A stretch of DNA of 64,000 nucleotides from Pseudodesulfovibrio aespoeensis Aspo-2 (GCF_000176915.2 NC_014844.1:434001-498000), one strand, 5' to 3'; positions 16,708 through 26,384 are shown, numbered from the stretch's first letter. Made by a program: numbers and translations. Notes: a model not told the origin generated them from the letters alone.

Positions 16708-19700
16708 CTAAATATCCAACTCCGGCAATCCGTTCACGATCTTCATTGTCTCCAGGCTTACGGTTATCACGCGCATGAAGAGTTCCAGCGGGTAGCGCGG
16801 GTTGTTCATGGTTTCAATGGCCCAGTCGTTTGCATCGTTGACGATGCCGCTTGCCTTGTCGGTCTTGACGCATTGGCGTTCCACTATCCAGTCGAGGGCG
16901 GGTTTGCCGTTCACTACGTAGTCATAGGCTTCCAGCGGGATGCCTTTCAGGGTGATATGGGCGTTGTAGATGAGCGTGGTTTTGTCCTTGCCCTTGCCGT
17001 ATTTCATCTTGACCACGCGGTATTGTTCGGCGGCCAGTTCCTTGCCGCCCGTATCCACGGTGACGGGGTACATATCCACGGTTTCATAATTCAAATGCAG
17101 GTCTGCCAAGTCCCGGCCCGCTTTGCTGAAGGCCCAGAAATCGGCAGCGGTTTTCACGCATGGGATACGGGGCAGCTCTTTGCTCAGGTTGTCCTTGAAC
17201 CGCTCCCGGTAATCCGGGGAATGGAGCAGGCCGTACACGTAATAAAAGATATCTTCCTTGCTGATGGCTTCGCCGGGGTAGGCCGCGTGGAAGTGCGCAA
17301 GGCCTTCGTCGGTTATGGCATCGCGTTTGGTTCGCTTGGCTTCTTTGGGCTTGGGTTCATCAAAGAGGCTGGCTTGTTTTTGATTTTTGGCGGGCTTTTC
17401 CTCTTCATAATAATAGAGCGGAAAGCACTGGACTCCTCCATCGGTTTGGACATCCACAACCCTGTCAACCAATAAGGCAAACTGACCATTCCCAGTCCAT
17501 CTCTGTTTGAGCATGATTGCTTTATTATCTACTGACGACTCTGGAAAGATGCTTGGCATCATGTAGCGATTTTCATTGTAGAAGCCATCATAATAATGCC
17601 AACACTTGCCAAAAGGGCGATACATTGATCGCTGCACATGCTCTGGAACATAATCGCACTTAATGCCTTTTTTATGGCGTCCGCGCAAAATCCATGACCA
17701 TCCGATTTTAGTCGGGTCGTTCATGCTTCGGTGTTCCGTGTATTCAATGCATTGATTGTAGAAAGAAATCATACTCTGAATATTGCTTTCAAGCTGGTTG
17801 CAAGAAGCATTATAAGCCCAGCTGTCACGATTAGTTTTAACACCTGAAGAATATACTGAAAACAGCGTTGCTGAAGATTTGTTCTTCTTGTCACCAACAG
17901 GTATAAAAGCATCGAAGGTTGCATCACGTTGATCAAGCCAATCAGCATGTTTGTTTGGAATAATAATATTCCAATCATTTGCCGTGGCAATGCCGTTGAT
18001 ACTTGTGTAGTTGGACACTATATCAAGCTTTTCTTCACGGCTTAAATATTCTCCTACATCGCAATAGTTAATCTGCCCTTGCTTTTCAGCATTTGGATTC
18101 TTGATCAGCAAAGTGATGGCAATGGGGGAGCGACTTCCGCTCCCAAATATCTTGCCACCTTCTTTCCTTGATTGCTCTCCAGAGGTCCGCTGATTTCCTC
18201 GCAAGTTAAACACATAAGTACTTGAAAATTCACTAACTAAGCACTTCCGCATTCCATCCGCTGCTTTTCCGTTCAGAAAGCCAGCATTAGACACGAAGCC
18301 GATGATTCCACTGTCTTTTATACGACTAGAGGCCCATCGAAATGCTCTGATATAGCTGTCGTATAAACTTCTCGGATTTCCAGTAGACGCTTTTACATAT
18401 GTGTTTTGTATTTCTTCATCTAACCCAGCGTATTTTACGTTTGCGGCGTCATCGTTATCGCTCTTCTGCCCAGAAGAATACGGCGGATTGCCTATAATCA
18501 CTCGAATATCCAATTTTTTCTGTCGCATCCTTCGCTCGCTGTTGTCTTCTAACAACTCGCTAATCATGTCCTTCCTTTCATACATTTGGAAGGTGTCAGT
18601 CAGGCAAATACCCTCGAACGGTTCATACTTCCCCTTGCCGCCCATGAGGGTGTGGTAGACCGCCTCGATATTGATTGCGGCGATGTAGTAGGCCAGCAAA
18701 ACAATTTCATTGGCGTGAATCTCATGCTTGTACTTGTGGGGGAGCTGTTCCGGCGAAATCAGGCCACTTTGCAGGAGACGGGTGATAAACGTGCCGGTGC
18801 CGGTGAAGGGGTCGATGATATGAACCCCCTCGCTGCCCAGCGTCTGGCCGAATTCGCTTTTCAGCACGTCATTGACGCTATGGATGATGAAATCCACCAC
18901 CTCGACGGGCGTGTACACGATGCCCAGGCGTTCGGTCATTCTCGGAAAGGCGTTGCGGAAGAACTTGTCATAGAGTTCAACCACGATTTTCTGTTTGCCT
19001 TCGGCGTTGTCGATGCCTTCGGCCCGCAGCTTCACGCTGTCATAGAACTTTTCCAGCGTATCGGCTTCCTTGTGCAAATGATGCCCTTCCAAGGTGTCCA
19101 ACACCTTTTGCATTGCCTGCGAGATCGGGTTTTGCTGGGCAAAGCTGTAGCCCTCGAACAAGGCTTCAAATACGGGCTTGGTCACAAGGTGCTGGGCCAG
19201 CATTTCAATGATTTCTTCGTCCGTAATGGAGTCATTGAGATCGTCCCGCAATTCGTCGGCAAACTCGGCAAACGCCTTGCGCTCCTGCTGGTTGCCTTCA
19301 TTGTCAAGGATCGCATGAATCCGGCTGATATGAGTCTGGGCTATCTTGGCAATGTCATTGGCCCAGTCTTCCCAGTGGTGGCGGTTGCCGCATTTCTGCA
19401 CCAGCTTGGCATAAATGGCGCGTTCAAAGTCGCCAATCTCAAAGGTAAGCTGTTTCGCTATCGGGTCGCGCCGGGGCGTTTCGGCCTCACCTATGCCGTA
19501 TTCGCCCTTGCCGGTGTGGGTTTTCTTTGCGGCTGTCTTGGCATTGATCTTGTCGGTTATGGAAATGACTTCGATTTTGCTGATGTCAGGGCCGACGAAC
19601 TCGGTTTTGTTCACCATGGCGTCAAAGCGGTCGTCATGCGAACGCAGGGCCTGCAACACCTGCCAGACGACCTTGTAGGTCACGTTGTCATTCAGGGCTT

Positions 19701-21549
19701 CATGGGGTTCCTTGCCTGCCGGGATAACCACGGGGAGAATGACATAGCCGCGCTTTTTGCCCGGAGCGTTTCGCATGACCCGGCCCACGGACTGAACCAC
19801 GTCAACCTGAGAATTGCGGGGAGTGAGAAACAGGACGGCATCCAGCGCAGGAACGTCCACGCCCTCGGAAAGACAACGGACGTTGCTCAGGATACGGCAG
19901 GTGTTTTCCGGCACCTCGGCCCGGAGCCAGTCGAGTTTCTCTTCCTTCGCGCTGGCGTTCATGGAGCCGTCTACATGCTCGGCCTTGCAAATGAGCGTGG
20001 AAGCAAGTTCGTCCTGTTCGGTCTTTTGGTATTCCTGGACAACCTCTTCAAACATGGCCGCTATGTTTTTAGAGCTGACCTTGTGTTTGCGCGCGTTCCT
20101 CGCAATCTCAATGACCTGGCAAAAGGCAACGGCCCGTTTCATGGGGTTGGTATCGTCCACAAGATCAGTGGTCACGTCCTGCTTTGAAAGAGCCTTCCAG
20201 CAACCAATGATCTTGGCGGCATCGTCAACCTTGAGTTGATTGTCGCCGGATTTTAGCAGGTCTTGAATACGGCGGCTGACATGGCCTTCGTCAACGGACA
20301 GCACCAGCACCTTGTAATCGCACAACAGGCCACGTTTGACGGCTTCGGAAAAGTTGATGACGTACAGGTCTTTGCCGTACCGCTCTTCATCGTCCATGGA
20401 GCAAAGCACAATGTCATCGCGCTCGGCAGTGGCTTTTGCCGTGTCCCCGTAAATGCGCGGGGTCGCGGTCATGTAAATGCGCTTCGCGGCCTGGATGAAG
20501 CGGTTCTCATGGACCTTGACAAAGTTGCTCTCATCATCCCCGGCAAATGTCGCGCCCGTGGTCCTATGCGCTTCGTCGCAAATAATCAGGTCGAATTGGG
20601 GCAAGTCGTGGTCGTATTGGGCTTGGCTGAGAACATCGATGGAGTGATAGGTGGAAAAGACCACGCTCATGTGCTGGCTGTCGTGGCGTTTCACCATTTC
20701 CTTTGCCAGCTTGTCCGGTTGCGTGGTGGCCGGGTAGCGCAATTCGTGGGTGAAGACCTGTACGCTGTCATCGTCCGTTTGGCGTTTCTTGCCCACGTCG
20801 CTATCGGAACACACGGCAAAGCTATGCAAGGGCGTTGCGCTCTCTTGCGTCCATTCCGTGAGGGTCTGGGAAAGCAGGGCAAGGCTCGGCACCATGAACA
20901 GAACACGCTTCCCCTTGCCTGCCAGTCCTTCGGCAATCTTCAGGCTGGTCAAAGTCTTGCCGGTTCCACAGGCCATAATGAGCTTGCCACGGTCTGCCGT
21001 TTTCAATCCCTTTTCAACGGCAGTGTATGCGTCCTGCTGGTGGGGGCGTAAGACCTTTTTCGGCTTCAAGACCGGCTCGGCCTTGGGTTGGTATTGCGCC
21101 CAGTCGATTTGACTGTTTTCAAGGTCGTGCAGGTCGATTTTGTTGACCGGAGGGAATTGGTCGCTGAGGGAGTCTTCGGCGGGCTTGCTCCACTTGTTCG
21201 TGGTGCAGACGATGATGCGGTTTGTGAAATACTTCTTGCCCGAGGCCGTGAAAAAGCTGTCTATGTCACTCTTTTGAATCGTGTGGTCCTCGCCATAGAG
21301 CTTACACTGGATAGCGTGGAATTCGTCCGTGCCTCGCGTCTTCGCCACAAGATCAATGCCGGTGTCCCGCTTCGCCAGCCCTTGAAGCTCGGCCCATTCC
21401 GCATACCTCCATACATCGCTGTACAGGTCTTTGTAGGTGGCCTCATTCCTGAGATAGCAGATAGTCAGTTCTTCAAAGTAGGTACCTTTTTCGCGCTCAG
21501 AGACAGCGGCGTTGCGGTAGGCGTCGAGGATATTTTGAAGGGCGGTCAT
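16708..21549 (-). CDS. Single-chain type ISP restriction-modification enzyme (LlaGI-like)
   Basis: The protein has 1613 residues, the size expected of type ISP enzymes. The order is an Mrr-like nuclease (GIDLVAK with Asp66, then AIQCKLY about residues 79-85), a superfamily 2 helicase (Walker A MACGTGKT about 192-199, DEAH near 325, then TATP), a coupler, an N6-adenine methylase (DPFTGTGTF near 911, NPPYS near 1020) and a C-terminal target-recognition region. Such enzymes methylate one adenine and, on unmodified DNA, translocate and cut after head-on collision. All catalytic motifs are intact. The last 250 residues and the helicase are richer in GC than the TRD part, which suggests domain shuffling. 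Confidence 0.9.
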   Translation of the reverse strand: MTALQNILDAYRNAAVSEREKGTYFEELTICYLRNEATYKDLYSDVWRYAEWAELQGLAKRDTGIDLVAKTRGTDEFHAIQCKLYGEDHTIQKSDIDSFFTASGKKYFTNRIIVCTTNKWSKPAEDSLSDQFPPVNKIDLHDLENSQIDWAQYQPKAEPVLKPKKVLRPHQQDAYTAVEKGLKTADRGKLIMACGTGKTLTSLKIAEGLAGKGKRVLFMVPSLALLSQTLTEWTQESATPLHSFAVCSDSDVGKKRQTDDDSVQVFTHELRYPATTQPDKLAKEMVKRHDSQHMSVVFSTYHSIDVLSQAQYDHDLPQFDLIICDEAHRTTGATFAGDDESNFVKVHENRFIQAAKRIYMTATPRIYGDTAKATAERDDIVLCSMDDEERYGKDLYVINFSEAVKRGLLCDYKVLVLSVDEGHVSRRIQDLLKSGDNQLKVDDAAKIIGCWKALSKQDVTTDLVDDTNPMKRAVAFCQVIEIARNARKHKVSSKNIAAMFEEVVQEYQKTEQDELASTLICKAEHVDGSMNASAKEEKLDWLRAEVPENTCRILSNVRCLSEGVDVPALDAVLFLTPRNSQVDVVQSVGRVMRNAPGKKRGYVILPVVIPAGKEPHEALNDNVTYKVVWQVLQALRSHDDRFDAMVNKTEFVGPDISKIEVISITDKINAKTAAKKTHTGKGEYGIGEAETPRRDPIAKQLTFEIGDFERAIYAKLVQKCGNRHHWEDWANDIAKIAQTHISRIHAILDNEGNQQERKAFAEFADELRDDLNDSITDEEIIEMLAQHLVTKPVFEALFEGYSFAQQNPISQAMQKVLDTLEGHHLHKEADTLEKFYDSVKLRAEGIDNAEGKQKIVVELYDKFFRNAFPRMTERLGIVYTPVEVVDFIIHSVNDVLKSEFGQTLGSEGVHIIDPFTGTGTFITRLLQSGLISPEQLPHKYKHEIHANEIVLLAYYIAAINIEAVYHTLMGGKGKYEPFEGICLTDTFQMYERKDMISELLEDNSERRMRQKKLDIRVIIGNPPYSSGQKSDNDDAANVKYAGLDEEIQNTYVKASTGNPRSLYDSYIRAFRWASSRIKDSGIIGFVSNAGFLNGKAADGMRKCLVSEFSSTYVFNLRGNQRTSGEQSRKEGGKIFGSGSRSPIAITLLIKNPNAEKQGQINYCDVGEYLSREEKLDIVSNYTSINGIATANDWNIIIPNKHADWLDQRDATFDAFIPVGDKKNKSSATLFSVYSSGVKTNRDSWAYNASCNQLESNIQSMISFYNQCIEYTEHRSMNDPTKIGWSWILRGRHKKGIKCDYVPEHVQRSMYRPFGKCWHYYDGFYNENRYMMPSIFPESSVDNKAIMLKQRWTGNGQFALLVDRVVDVQTDGGVQCFPLYYYEEEKPAKNQKQASLFDEPKPKEAKRTKRDAITDEGLAHFHAAYPGEAISKEDIFYYVYGLLHSPDYRERFKDNLSKELPRIPCVKTAADFWAFSKAGRDLADLHLNYETVDMYPVTVDTGGKELAAEQYRVVKMKYGKGKDKTTLIYNAHITLKGIPLEAYDYVVNGKPALDWIVERQCVKTDKASGIVNDANDWAIETMNNPRYPLELFMRVITVSLETMKIVNGLPELDI

Positions 21550-21754
21550 TGGAGGCTCCTGAAGATGATGCTAGCGGCTTTGCTTCAAACGAAACGGAGG
21601 TTAGTATCCATAATTAATGCTGATTCCGCATCAATCCATAAAATCACCCATGCGGTATTTGAACAAAAAGGCAAAAAGCATTCACCGTGAGTAAATACTT
21701 ATTGCCTTAAAAAGCAAGCAAAACGGACCCGTTCTGAAAACAGCAAAGTTGACC

Positions 21755-22011
21755 GGAAGGTTTCACCCGCGCCCTGAAAAGTCCGGGTGTAAAGACGGCT
21801 AGAATTTCGATTTTGGCCGCTTTTTTAGAGGGAGGTTTCATCCGCGCCTTTTGTCGAAATGGGCTTTTGGGCCGTCCTTTAGTGGGAGGTTTCACCCGCG
21901 CTTTGTTGTTTTGGATATTTAGCAGGAGGTTTCACCCGCGCCTTTTGGGAGGTTTCGCCCGCGTCTTTTGGGAGGTTTCGCCCGCACCCTTTGGAAGGTT
22001 TCGCCCGCGCT
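21755..22011. repeat. Seven iteron-like repeats with narrowing spacing
   Basis: Copies close to GGAGGTTTCACCCGCGCC start at 21755, 21831, 21886, 21925, 21948, 21971 and 21993. The start-to-start distances are 76, 55, 39, 23, 23 and 22 bp, so the last four form a regular tandem array. The later copies read TTTCGCCCGC. Regular 22-bp repeats of this kind are typical of plasmid origins (iterons), and a probable replication initiator is encoded at 37253-38446 in the same element. No coding potential is convincing here. Confidence 0.75.
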
Positions 22012-22019
22012 TCCGGTGT

Positions 22020-22860
22020 CTTTCTTCATATAAATTTGATAGTTGAAGCATCTCTCCCTTTTTCCCATAATCCCTTAATCCCTCCCAAGAAACTAAGAAA
22101 AAGTAAGGGACTCGAAAAGTTAAGCTTCCAGGAAGTGGGATGGCCGCCCAGCATTCGCCCCCCCTTCCATGACGGCCGCAAAGCGGCCTAAATGAGCCAT
22201 AAGCACATGGAAAAGGAACCGTCGAAGGCGCGATGTGAAAACTGCCCACGGCGCAGCCTGTGGGCGAAACGCGGCAAAGCCGCGCAAGGCAACCTTGAGG
22301 GCGCGAGCGTGAACTCGTGGCGAGCTTGTCACCGCGAGTCACGCGACCGAACTGCGGAGCAGATCCGAAGGATGCTGTAAGAGCTTTAGGGCAACTAAAT
22401 ATAGCTGCTAGCCGGAATAATCCTAAGGATGTCGCCCCTGCTTCCCCCGGGGAGGGCGGGGTCTGGAAGAAGTTGCGCAACCGTCACATCACCCCCTTCT
22501 ACCTCCATCGCTTGAAATCCTGCATGCTCAGCCTCCAATCAAGGGGGTGCGGGTATGCCGCCGAATCGCAGACGAAGGTCGAGGAAAGAGTCATATTGGC
22601 AAGAGCAGGTAGCCAGGTGGAGTAGGAGCGGGTTGAGCCAAGCCGAGTTCAGCAGGCAGGCCGGCAGCCCTGGCTGAAGTACGGCGCCCTGAAGGGATGA
22701 GAGCGACCAACCCCTTCGGTAATGAGCTGTTACTCGTAACTCAATTGGTAATAGGTGGGAAAGCTCTCTTCCTTTGCAAGAAGGTGGAGAATGTTATAAT
22801 GTATTGGTATATAACATTATGACTAAATATTATTAGCGCAGCAGCGTTCATAGCTGGCCT
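22020..22860. other. Hairpin-rich region without a convincing gene
   Basis: Short perfect stems are present, such as GGCCGCAAAGCGGCC near 22170 and GCGGCAAAGCCGC near 22271, and a longer pairing of GAGAGC near 22700 with GCTCTC near 22762. The segment 22720-22790 resembles half a tRNA (AACTCAATTGGTAA, then a loop CTTTGCAAG), but the remaining arms are missing. The open frames found here have no recognisable family. It may be remnant DNA or a structured RNA. Confidence 0.4.
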
Positions 22861-22922
22861 CATTGGCGCGGGCACAGGATCGCGACGATTGCCGGTTTCT
22901 TCCAAGGACAAAGGGGGAGGCG

Positions 22923-23048
22923 ATGAAAGTTAACGCAGCAACATCTTGGTTCGGTCTCGGACTGGTTGTCATCGTGTTTATTTGCGGCTTTCTGTATGAT
23001 CGTTACGGCAGAAGAAAAAAGCCATCCAATAATCTTCATAAAGATTGA
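22923..23048 (+). CDS. Small single-span membrane protein
   Basis: The 41-residue product has one hydrophobic segment (about 8-24, LGLVVIVFICGFLY) followed by a strongly basic tail (RYGRRKK). The start has a strong ribosome site (AGGGGGAGGCG). It resembles no family I know; the layout suits a small membrane-anchored phage or plasmid product. It overlaps a possible second small gene by 4 bp. Confidence 0.5.
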   Translation: MKVNAATSWFGLGLVVIVFICGFLYDRYGRRKKPSNNLHKD

Positions 23049-23185
23049 GTTTGAATACCTCCGCAAGCCCCAATACACGAGAGGCAGTGGCTGCGTTGAT
23101 GGAAAGGCCTGAAACCGACCTCAAGCAACATGGCATAAAAACAGACTGCGTCATAAAGAAACACCTAAAAAGGCCCGGCAGATGA
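23045..23185 (+). CDS. Possible small gene translated from TTG
   Basis: A 46-codon frame starts with TTG that overlaps the preceding stop (ATTGA) and ends just before a terminator loop. The product is basic and hydrophilic and I do not recognise it. Translational coupling and the terminator directly at its end are the only support. Confidence 0.3.
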   Translation: MSLNTSASPNTREAVAALMERPETDLKQHGIKTDCVIKKHLKRPGR

Positions 23186-23203
23186 ATTCGCCGGGTCTTT
23201 TTG
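23170..23203 (+). terminator. Rho-independent terminator
   Basis: The stem GGCCCGGC/GCCGGGTC (one G-T pair) is followed by CTTTTTG. It closes the small-gene transcript from about 22900. Confidence 0.75.
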
Positions 23204-23639
23204 TTGTTTGAGAGGGGGGGAATCTGAAGTGTTTTCGATGTGTCACTCTCATCCTGGATATGTTTTGTATTAACCTCAATTTTGCCTACTGCAATAGGCA
23301 AAGTATGGGCATACTCAAGAGTACGATTTGGAGTTGACGAAATATTCGCTGCAAGCTATATTCATTGCATCAAACATCCTCTTTAGGATTCTGGCTCTTC
23401 TGCCAGCCTTATCAGGCCACTCAGTGAAGTCTGATGAGGGAAGAAAAGGTTATGTAAGCTCCTTGAATGTGCGGTTTTCGAGAACGGTCTGTTCTTGTTG
23501 ATTTGCCATTCGAATAACTTGCCAAACGGAAGTGAAAAGCTTCGAAGTAGGGCGGCCCGTATAGCTGCATCAGTTGAAAAACGTTAACCTGCATAAGTAG
23601 AACCAGTGTTTTCCAGCCTCACACGAAACTCGTGGTGGT

Positions 23640-24540
23640 ACGCCAAGGCGGTCCTTTAGAGGGGGCGGCTCCGTAAGGAGCATGGTCCCGTTGGAATTTG
23701 AAGCGGACGAGGTATACGGCCTTTACGCTTTTTTCGAGCAAGACAACAGTCTTGTACGCGTTCGGATGAACCCTCCACTCATCCAAACCCGGCATCAGTC
23801 GGGGATGAACGTTATCAAACCAAACTATCGGAGAGGGCTGGACTATTGCGTCCGGACTTCTAGCTCTTTTGATCCTTTCTGGCGCACGAGATCCTTTGTC
23901 TCGTGCACTCTGGGACGTATTCTTGCGTCCAACACAATCCCATACCTGGGAGAGCATCGCCCCCAAGTATGGGGGAGTGCGTTCCCCTCAATCATTGAGG
24001 AGAGCAACATAAAAAAGCATATCTAAAATCGCTTCGTTGGCTTGTTTGGGTATGAGCTTCGGCGCATCAGTTACGAGCCATTGAGCCTCGCAGAAGCCTT
24101 CAAGGACAAAGCGTTTCGTAGTGAATTCTACGCGCTTGAAGACACCATCCGCGAGAACGCCATCATCCAATAGAGAGCTGAGTCTGAAGACGCGATGCCG
24201 TGCTCGATTCAGCCGATTAACCCACACCATTAAATCTCGGGATGTTCTGCGGAACGTCCTACTATCAGAACATCCGTCCTGGAGGGGGACATACAGGGTG
24301 CTCACAACCGTGCGTGTTCCATGTCCACTGTCCGCTAACCTGTCCGGTTAGTTGGGCGGTGTGCATGGGCAAAACTCGCACGGCTCTAAGAGCGAAGCTC
24401 ACTTTTGTTCGCAGAACAAAAGTGAGCGACCTCTGGCTCAGCTTGTCTGAGCCAATTCCTTATCCGGTCGGTCCCGAAGGGGCAGCTGGTTCATATAAAC
24501 AGGAGACACCTGGACTCCTGCAAATAAACAGAGGACCACG
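23640..24540 (+). ncRNA. Candidate large structured RNA or DNA hairpin cluster
   Basis: Consecutive stems are visible over about 900 bases: GCACGAGATCC with its partner GTCTCGTGC (23883-23905), GGACG/CGTCC around 23910, CCCATAC with GTATGGG (23939-23976), CCTCAATCATTGAGG (23988-24002), GCTCACTTTTGTTC paired with GAACAAAAGTGAGC (about 24399-24429), TGGCTCAG/CTGAGCCA (about 24436-24455), and CAGGAG/CTCCTG near 24501-24521. I find no recognisable protein on either strand. It directly precedes the recombinase gene at 24616. It may be a long leader RNA, an independent RNA, or recombination-site DNA; direction is assumed from the downstream genes. Confidence 0.4.
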
Positions 24541-24615
24541 GAGCCGCACTCCTAAACTGTTCTATCTTAAGAATAATCGCAGCCCCTCGCAGGGCGGGCC
24601 GGAGGGATACAGAGA

Positions 24616-25605
24616 ATGAGAGGAAGTATAATTCGTCAATGCGGCGATGCTCTTCAGACAATCACCAGAATTGGGGAGAGCCGCCATGAGGCCAAGGCAG
24701 TCGGTGAAGTTGGAATCTATTCTACGAACACGAGGCATATAACAGGGCAGCGCCTGTTACCTTTGCAGGGGTTCTGCAAGGATCATGGAATCAAAGACAT
24801 TGAAAGGTTAACGACTGCAAACATTAAGGAGTATGTCGAAGCGCGATTGCGACACCACATGGCACAAGGCAATGCTCTGACGACATTCCGGGCAGAGCTT
24901 TCAGCATTGGGGAAGCTTGAGCAGGGTTTGAACCGGTATTTTGAGCTGCATCGAGCGGATCGGATTAAATATGATTGGAACCAACAGAGAAAAGAGATTT
25001 CACGACAGGCTGGAGAAGTGCTTTCTCGTTCTACCAGCACATACCGGGATCGGGCCTTTAAAGACCCTCAGGCCGTCGTTAACGCCATTTTTGACCCTGT
25101 GCACCGGCTTCAGGCGCAAATTCAATTAGAGGCTGGCTGCCGATCAGAAGGCGTCGGTGCCCCCTCTAAGGGCGTAAAAGGGCGCAACAACAATCCCATC
25201 ACTATGGCCAATTGGTATGAGCCGGGTGGCGGTAAGGCTCTAGGAGTCGTTCGAGATCCGATTTCAGGCCAAAACGTGGCTACTTTCTGGACGAAGGAAA
25301 AAGGCGGCAAAGTCGCGTTTCATTTTTGCACGCTGCGGACGAAGGATGCCATCCTGAGTCACATAGAGAAACACGGCAAACTTGAATCCAATTACAAGCA
25401 ATACCTCGATTCGGTGAATGAGGCGGCAAAAGCTGTTGGGCAGTTCCATCAAGGCCGTGGCACTCACTCTCTACGGCATTGTTTTGCCCAGGGGCGGTAT
25501 GACCAAGCCGTACGTCGAGGTTACTCCGATGAGCAGGCCAAATATGCGGTGAGCCAAGAAATGAGTCACAATCGAGCTGATATAACGGAGACCTATTTGC
25601 GATGA
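24616..25605 (+). CDS. Tyrosine recombinase, second in island
   Basis: The protein has 329 residues. A SAM-like N-terminal domain (about 1-110) is followed by a catalytic domain in which the first Arg is probably in LEAGCRSEGVG, the HxLRH box is HSLRHCFAQ, and the C-terminal His and Tyr are in MSHNRADITETYL. It is divergent from the integrase at the island end. The downstream gene overlaps by 4 bp (ATGA). It is preceded by the long hairpin-rich stretch, which may contain its recombination site or regulatory RNA. It could mobilise a smaller element within the island. Confidence 0.75.
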   Translation: MRGSIIRQCGDALQTITRIGESRHEAKAVGEVGIYSTNTRHITGQRLLPLQGFCKDHGIKDIERLTTANIKEYVEARLRHHMAQGNALTTFRAELSALGKLEQGLNRYFELHRADRIKYDWNQQRKEISRQAGEVLSRSTSTYRDRAFKDPQAVVNAIFDPVHRLQAQIQLEAGCRSEGVGAPSKGVKGRNNNPITMANWYEPGGGKALGVVRDPISGQNVATFWTKEKGGKVAFHFCTLRTKDAILSHIEKHGKLESNYKQYLDSVNEAAKAVGQFHQGRGTHSLRHCFAQGRYDQAVRRGYSDEQAKYAVSQEMSHNRADITETYLR

Positions 25606-26102
25606 GAGATACGGCCAAAATAAATCGGATAACAGGCATGTCGGTCCAGGAACGGCAAGACGCATTGCGCTGGTATGCTCGGCAGACCGAAGAGTTTAGG
25701 GTCAATCTGATGACAAACCGGTTCCGGCTTTTCTGCGATCTCAAAGCCAAACAGGTGGATAAAGATTTGGCCTTGCTTGAGTACGCCGCACTTTGCTTGG
25801 TATTGAAGTCAGAAGGATTTTTTGCGGAGAAGCGATACCGCAGCAAAAAGGTATTAGCCGACAGCGAGATCCAGTTGTTGAGGAAACGACGGACGGAAAA
25901 GGCCCAGGCAATCCAATTGAGAACTCGGAAGCGCGGCCAGGTCATGGAGCGATTGGCAAAAAAATGGGGAGTTGTCGTTGAGCTACGAGAGAATGGTCTG
26001 AGTTTTCGGGATATCGCGGTCTACTTGAAAGAGAATCATCAGTTAAAGGTGTCATGCGGCTACCTGCATGAAAAGTTCGTAGAGTGGGAAAAGAAGGAGT
26101 AG
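25602..26102 (+). CDS. Small DNA-binding partner of the tyrosine recombinase (predicted)
   Basis: The product has 166 residues and is highly basic and helical. The C-terminal part (ELRENGLSFRDIAVYLKENHQLKVSCGYLHEKF) looks like a helix-turn-helix of the type that reads GLSxRDIAxYL in mobile-element accessory proteins. It is translationally coupled to the recombinase, so it probably acts with it as an accessory or directionality factor. I do not recognise a named family with confidence. Confidence 0.6.
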   Translation: MRDTAKINRITGMSVQERQDALRWYARQTEEFRVNLMTNRFRLFCDLKAKQVDKDLALLEYAALCLVLKSEGFFAEKRYRSKKVLADSEIQLLRKRRTEKAQAIQLRTRKRGQVMERLAKKWGVVVELRENGLSFRDIAVYLKENHQLKVSCGYLHEKFVEWEKKE

Positions 26103-26132
26103 CTACAGTTCTCCAGATTCGGTTTGCGCCGG

Positions 26133-26384
26133 TTAATTGTCGAGCAATGCTTCGACGCCGCCCTCTTCCTTGGCTGCCTGGTATCGGTAAAAGGTGCCCC
26201 GCGAAAAGCCCATCAGCCGACAGGCCTTCGAAACGTTGTCGAGCTCTTCCGTCAGATTGAGCAACCCGACCTTGTGTTTTATGACGTTGTGATTGAAGCT
26301 GGACATGAGGTTCTCCTTGAGCGCTGGGCTCAGTTTGATGGTCTTCGACATTTCCATCAAAAGGGAGAACCTCTTGATTTTCAA
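26133..26384 (-). pseudogene. N-terminal remnant of an IS481-type transposase
   Basis: The reading NVSKACRLMGFSRGTFYRYQ followed by EGGVEALLDN is the N-terminal helix-turn-helix of IS481/IS3-like transposases. The frame stops there, and no catalytic domain follows. The likely original start is the ATG at 26303. It is not the missing part of the 15.2-kb remnant, which lies 11 kb away on the other strand. Confidence 0.65.

Noticed and set aside
21932-22480. 182-codon minus-strand frame over the iteron-like repeats
   Set aside because: Its composition follows the repeats and GC-rich hairpins, and no conserved domain is seen.
22720-22800. tRNA-Ala-like sequence (CTTTGCAAG loop with a D-arm-like AACTCAATTGGTAA)
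   Set aside because: No acceptor stem or T-arm and a mismatched anticodon stem, so it is not a functional tRNA.
22540-23690. Group II intron starting GTGCGGG
   Set aside because: The start suits the intron 5' consensus, but I could not find a convincing domain V or any reverse transcriptase.
23988-24305. 105-codon minus-strand frame in the hairpin-rich stretch
   Set aside because: No ribosome site or family resemblance, and it covers strong stem-loops; kept only as part of the structured region.
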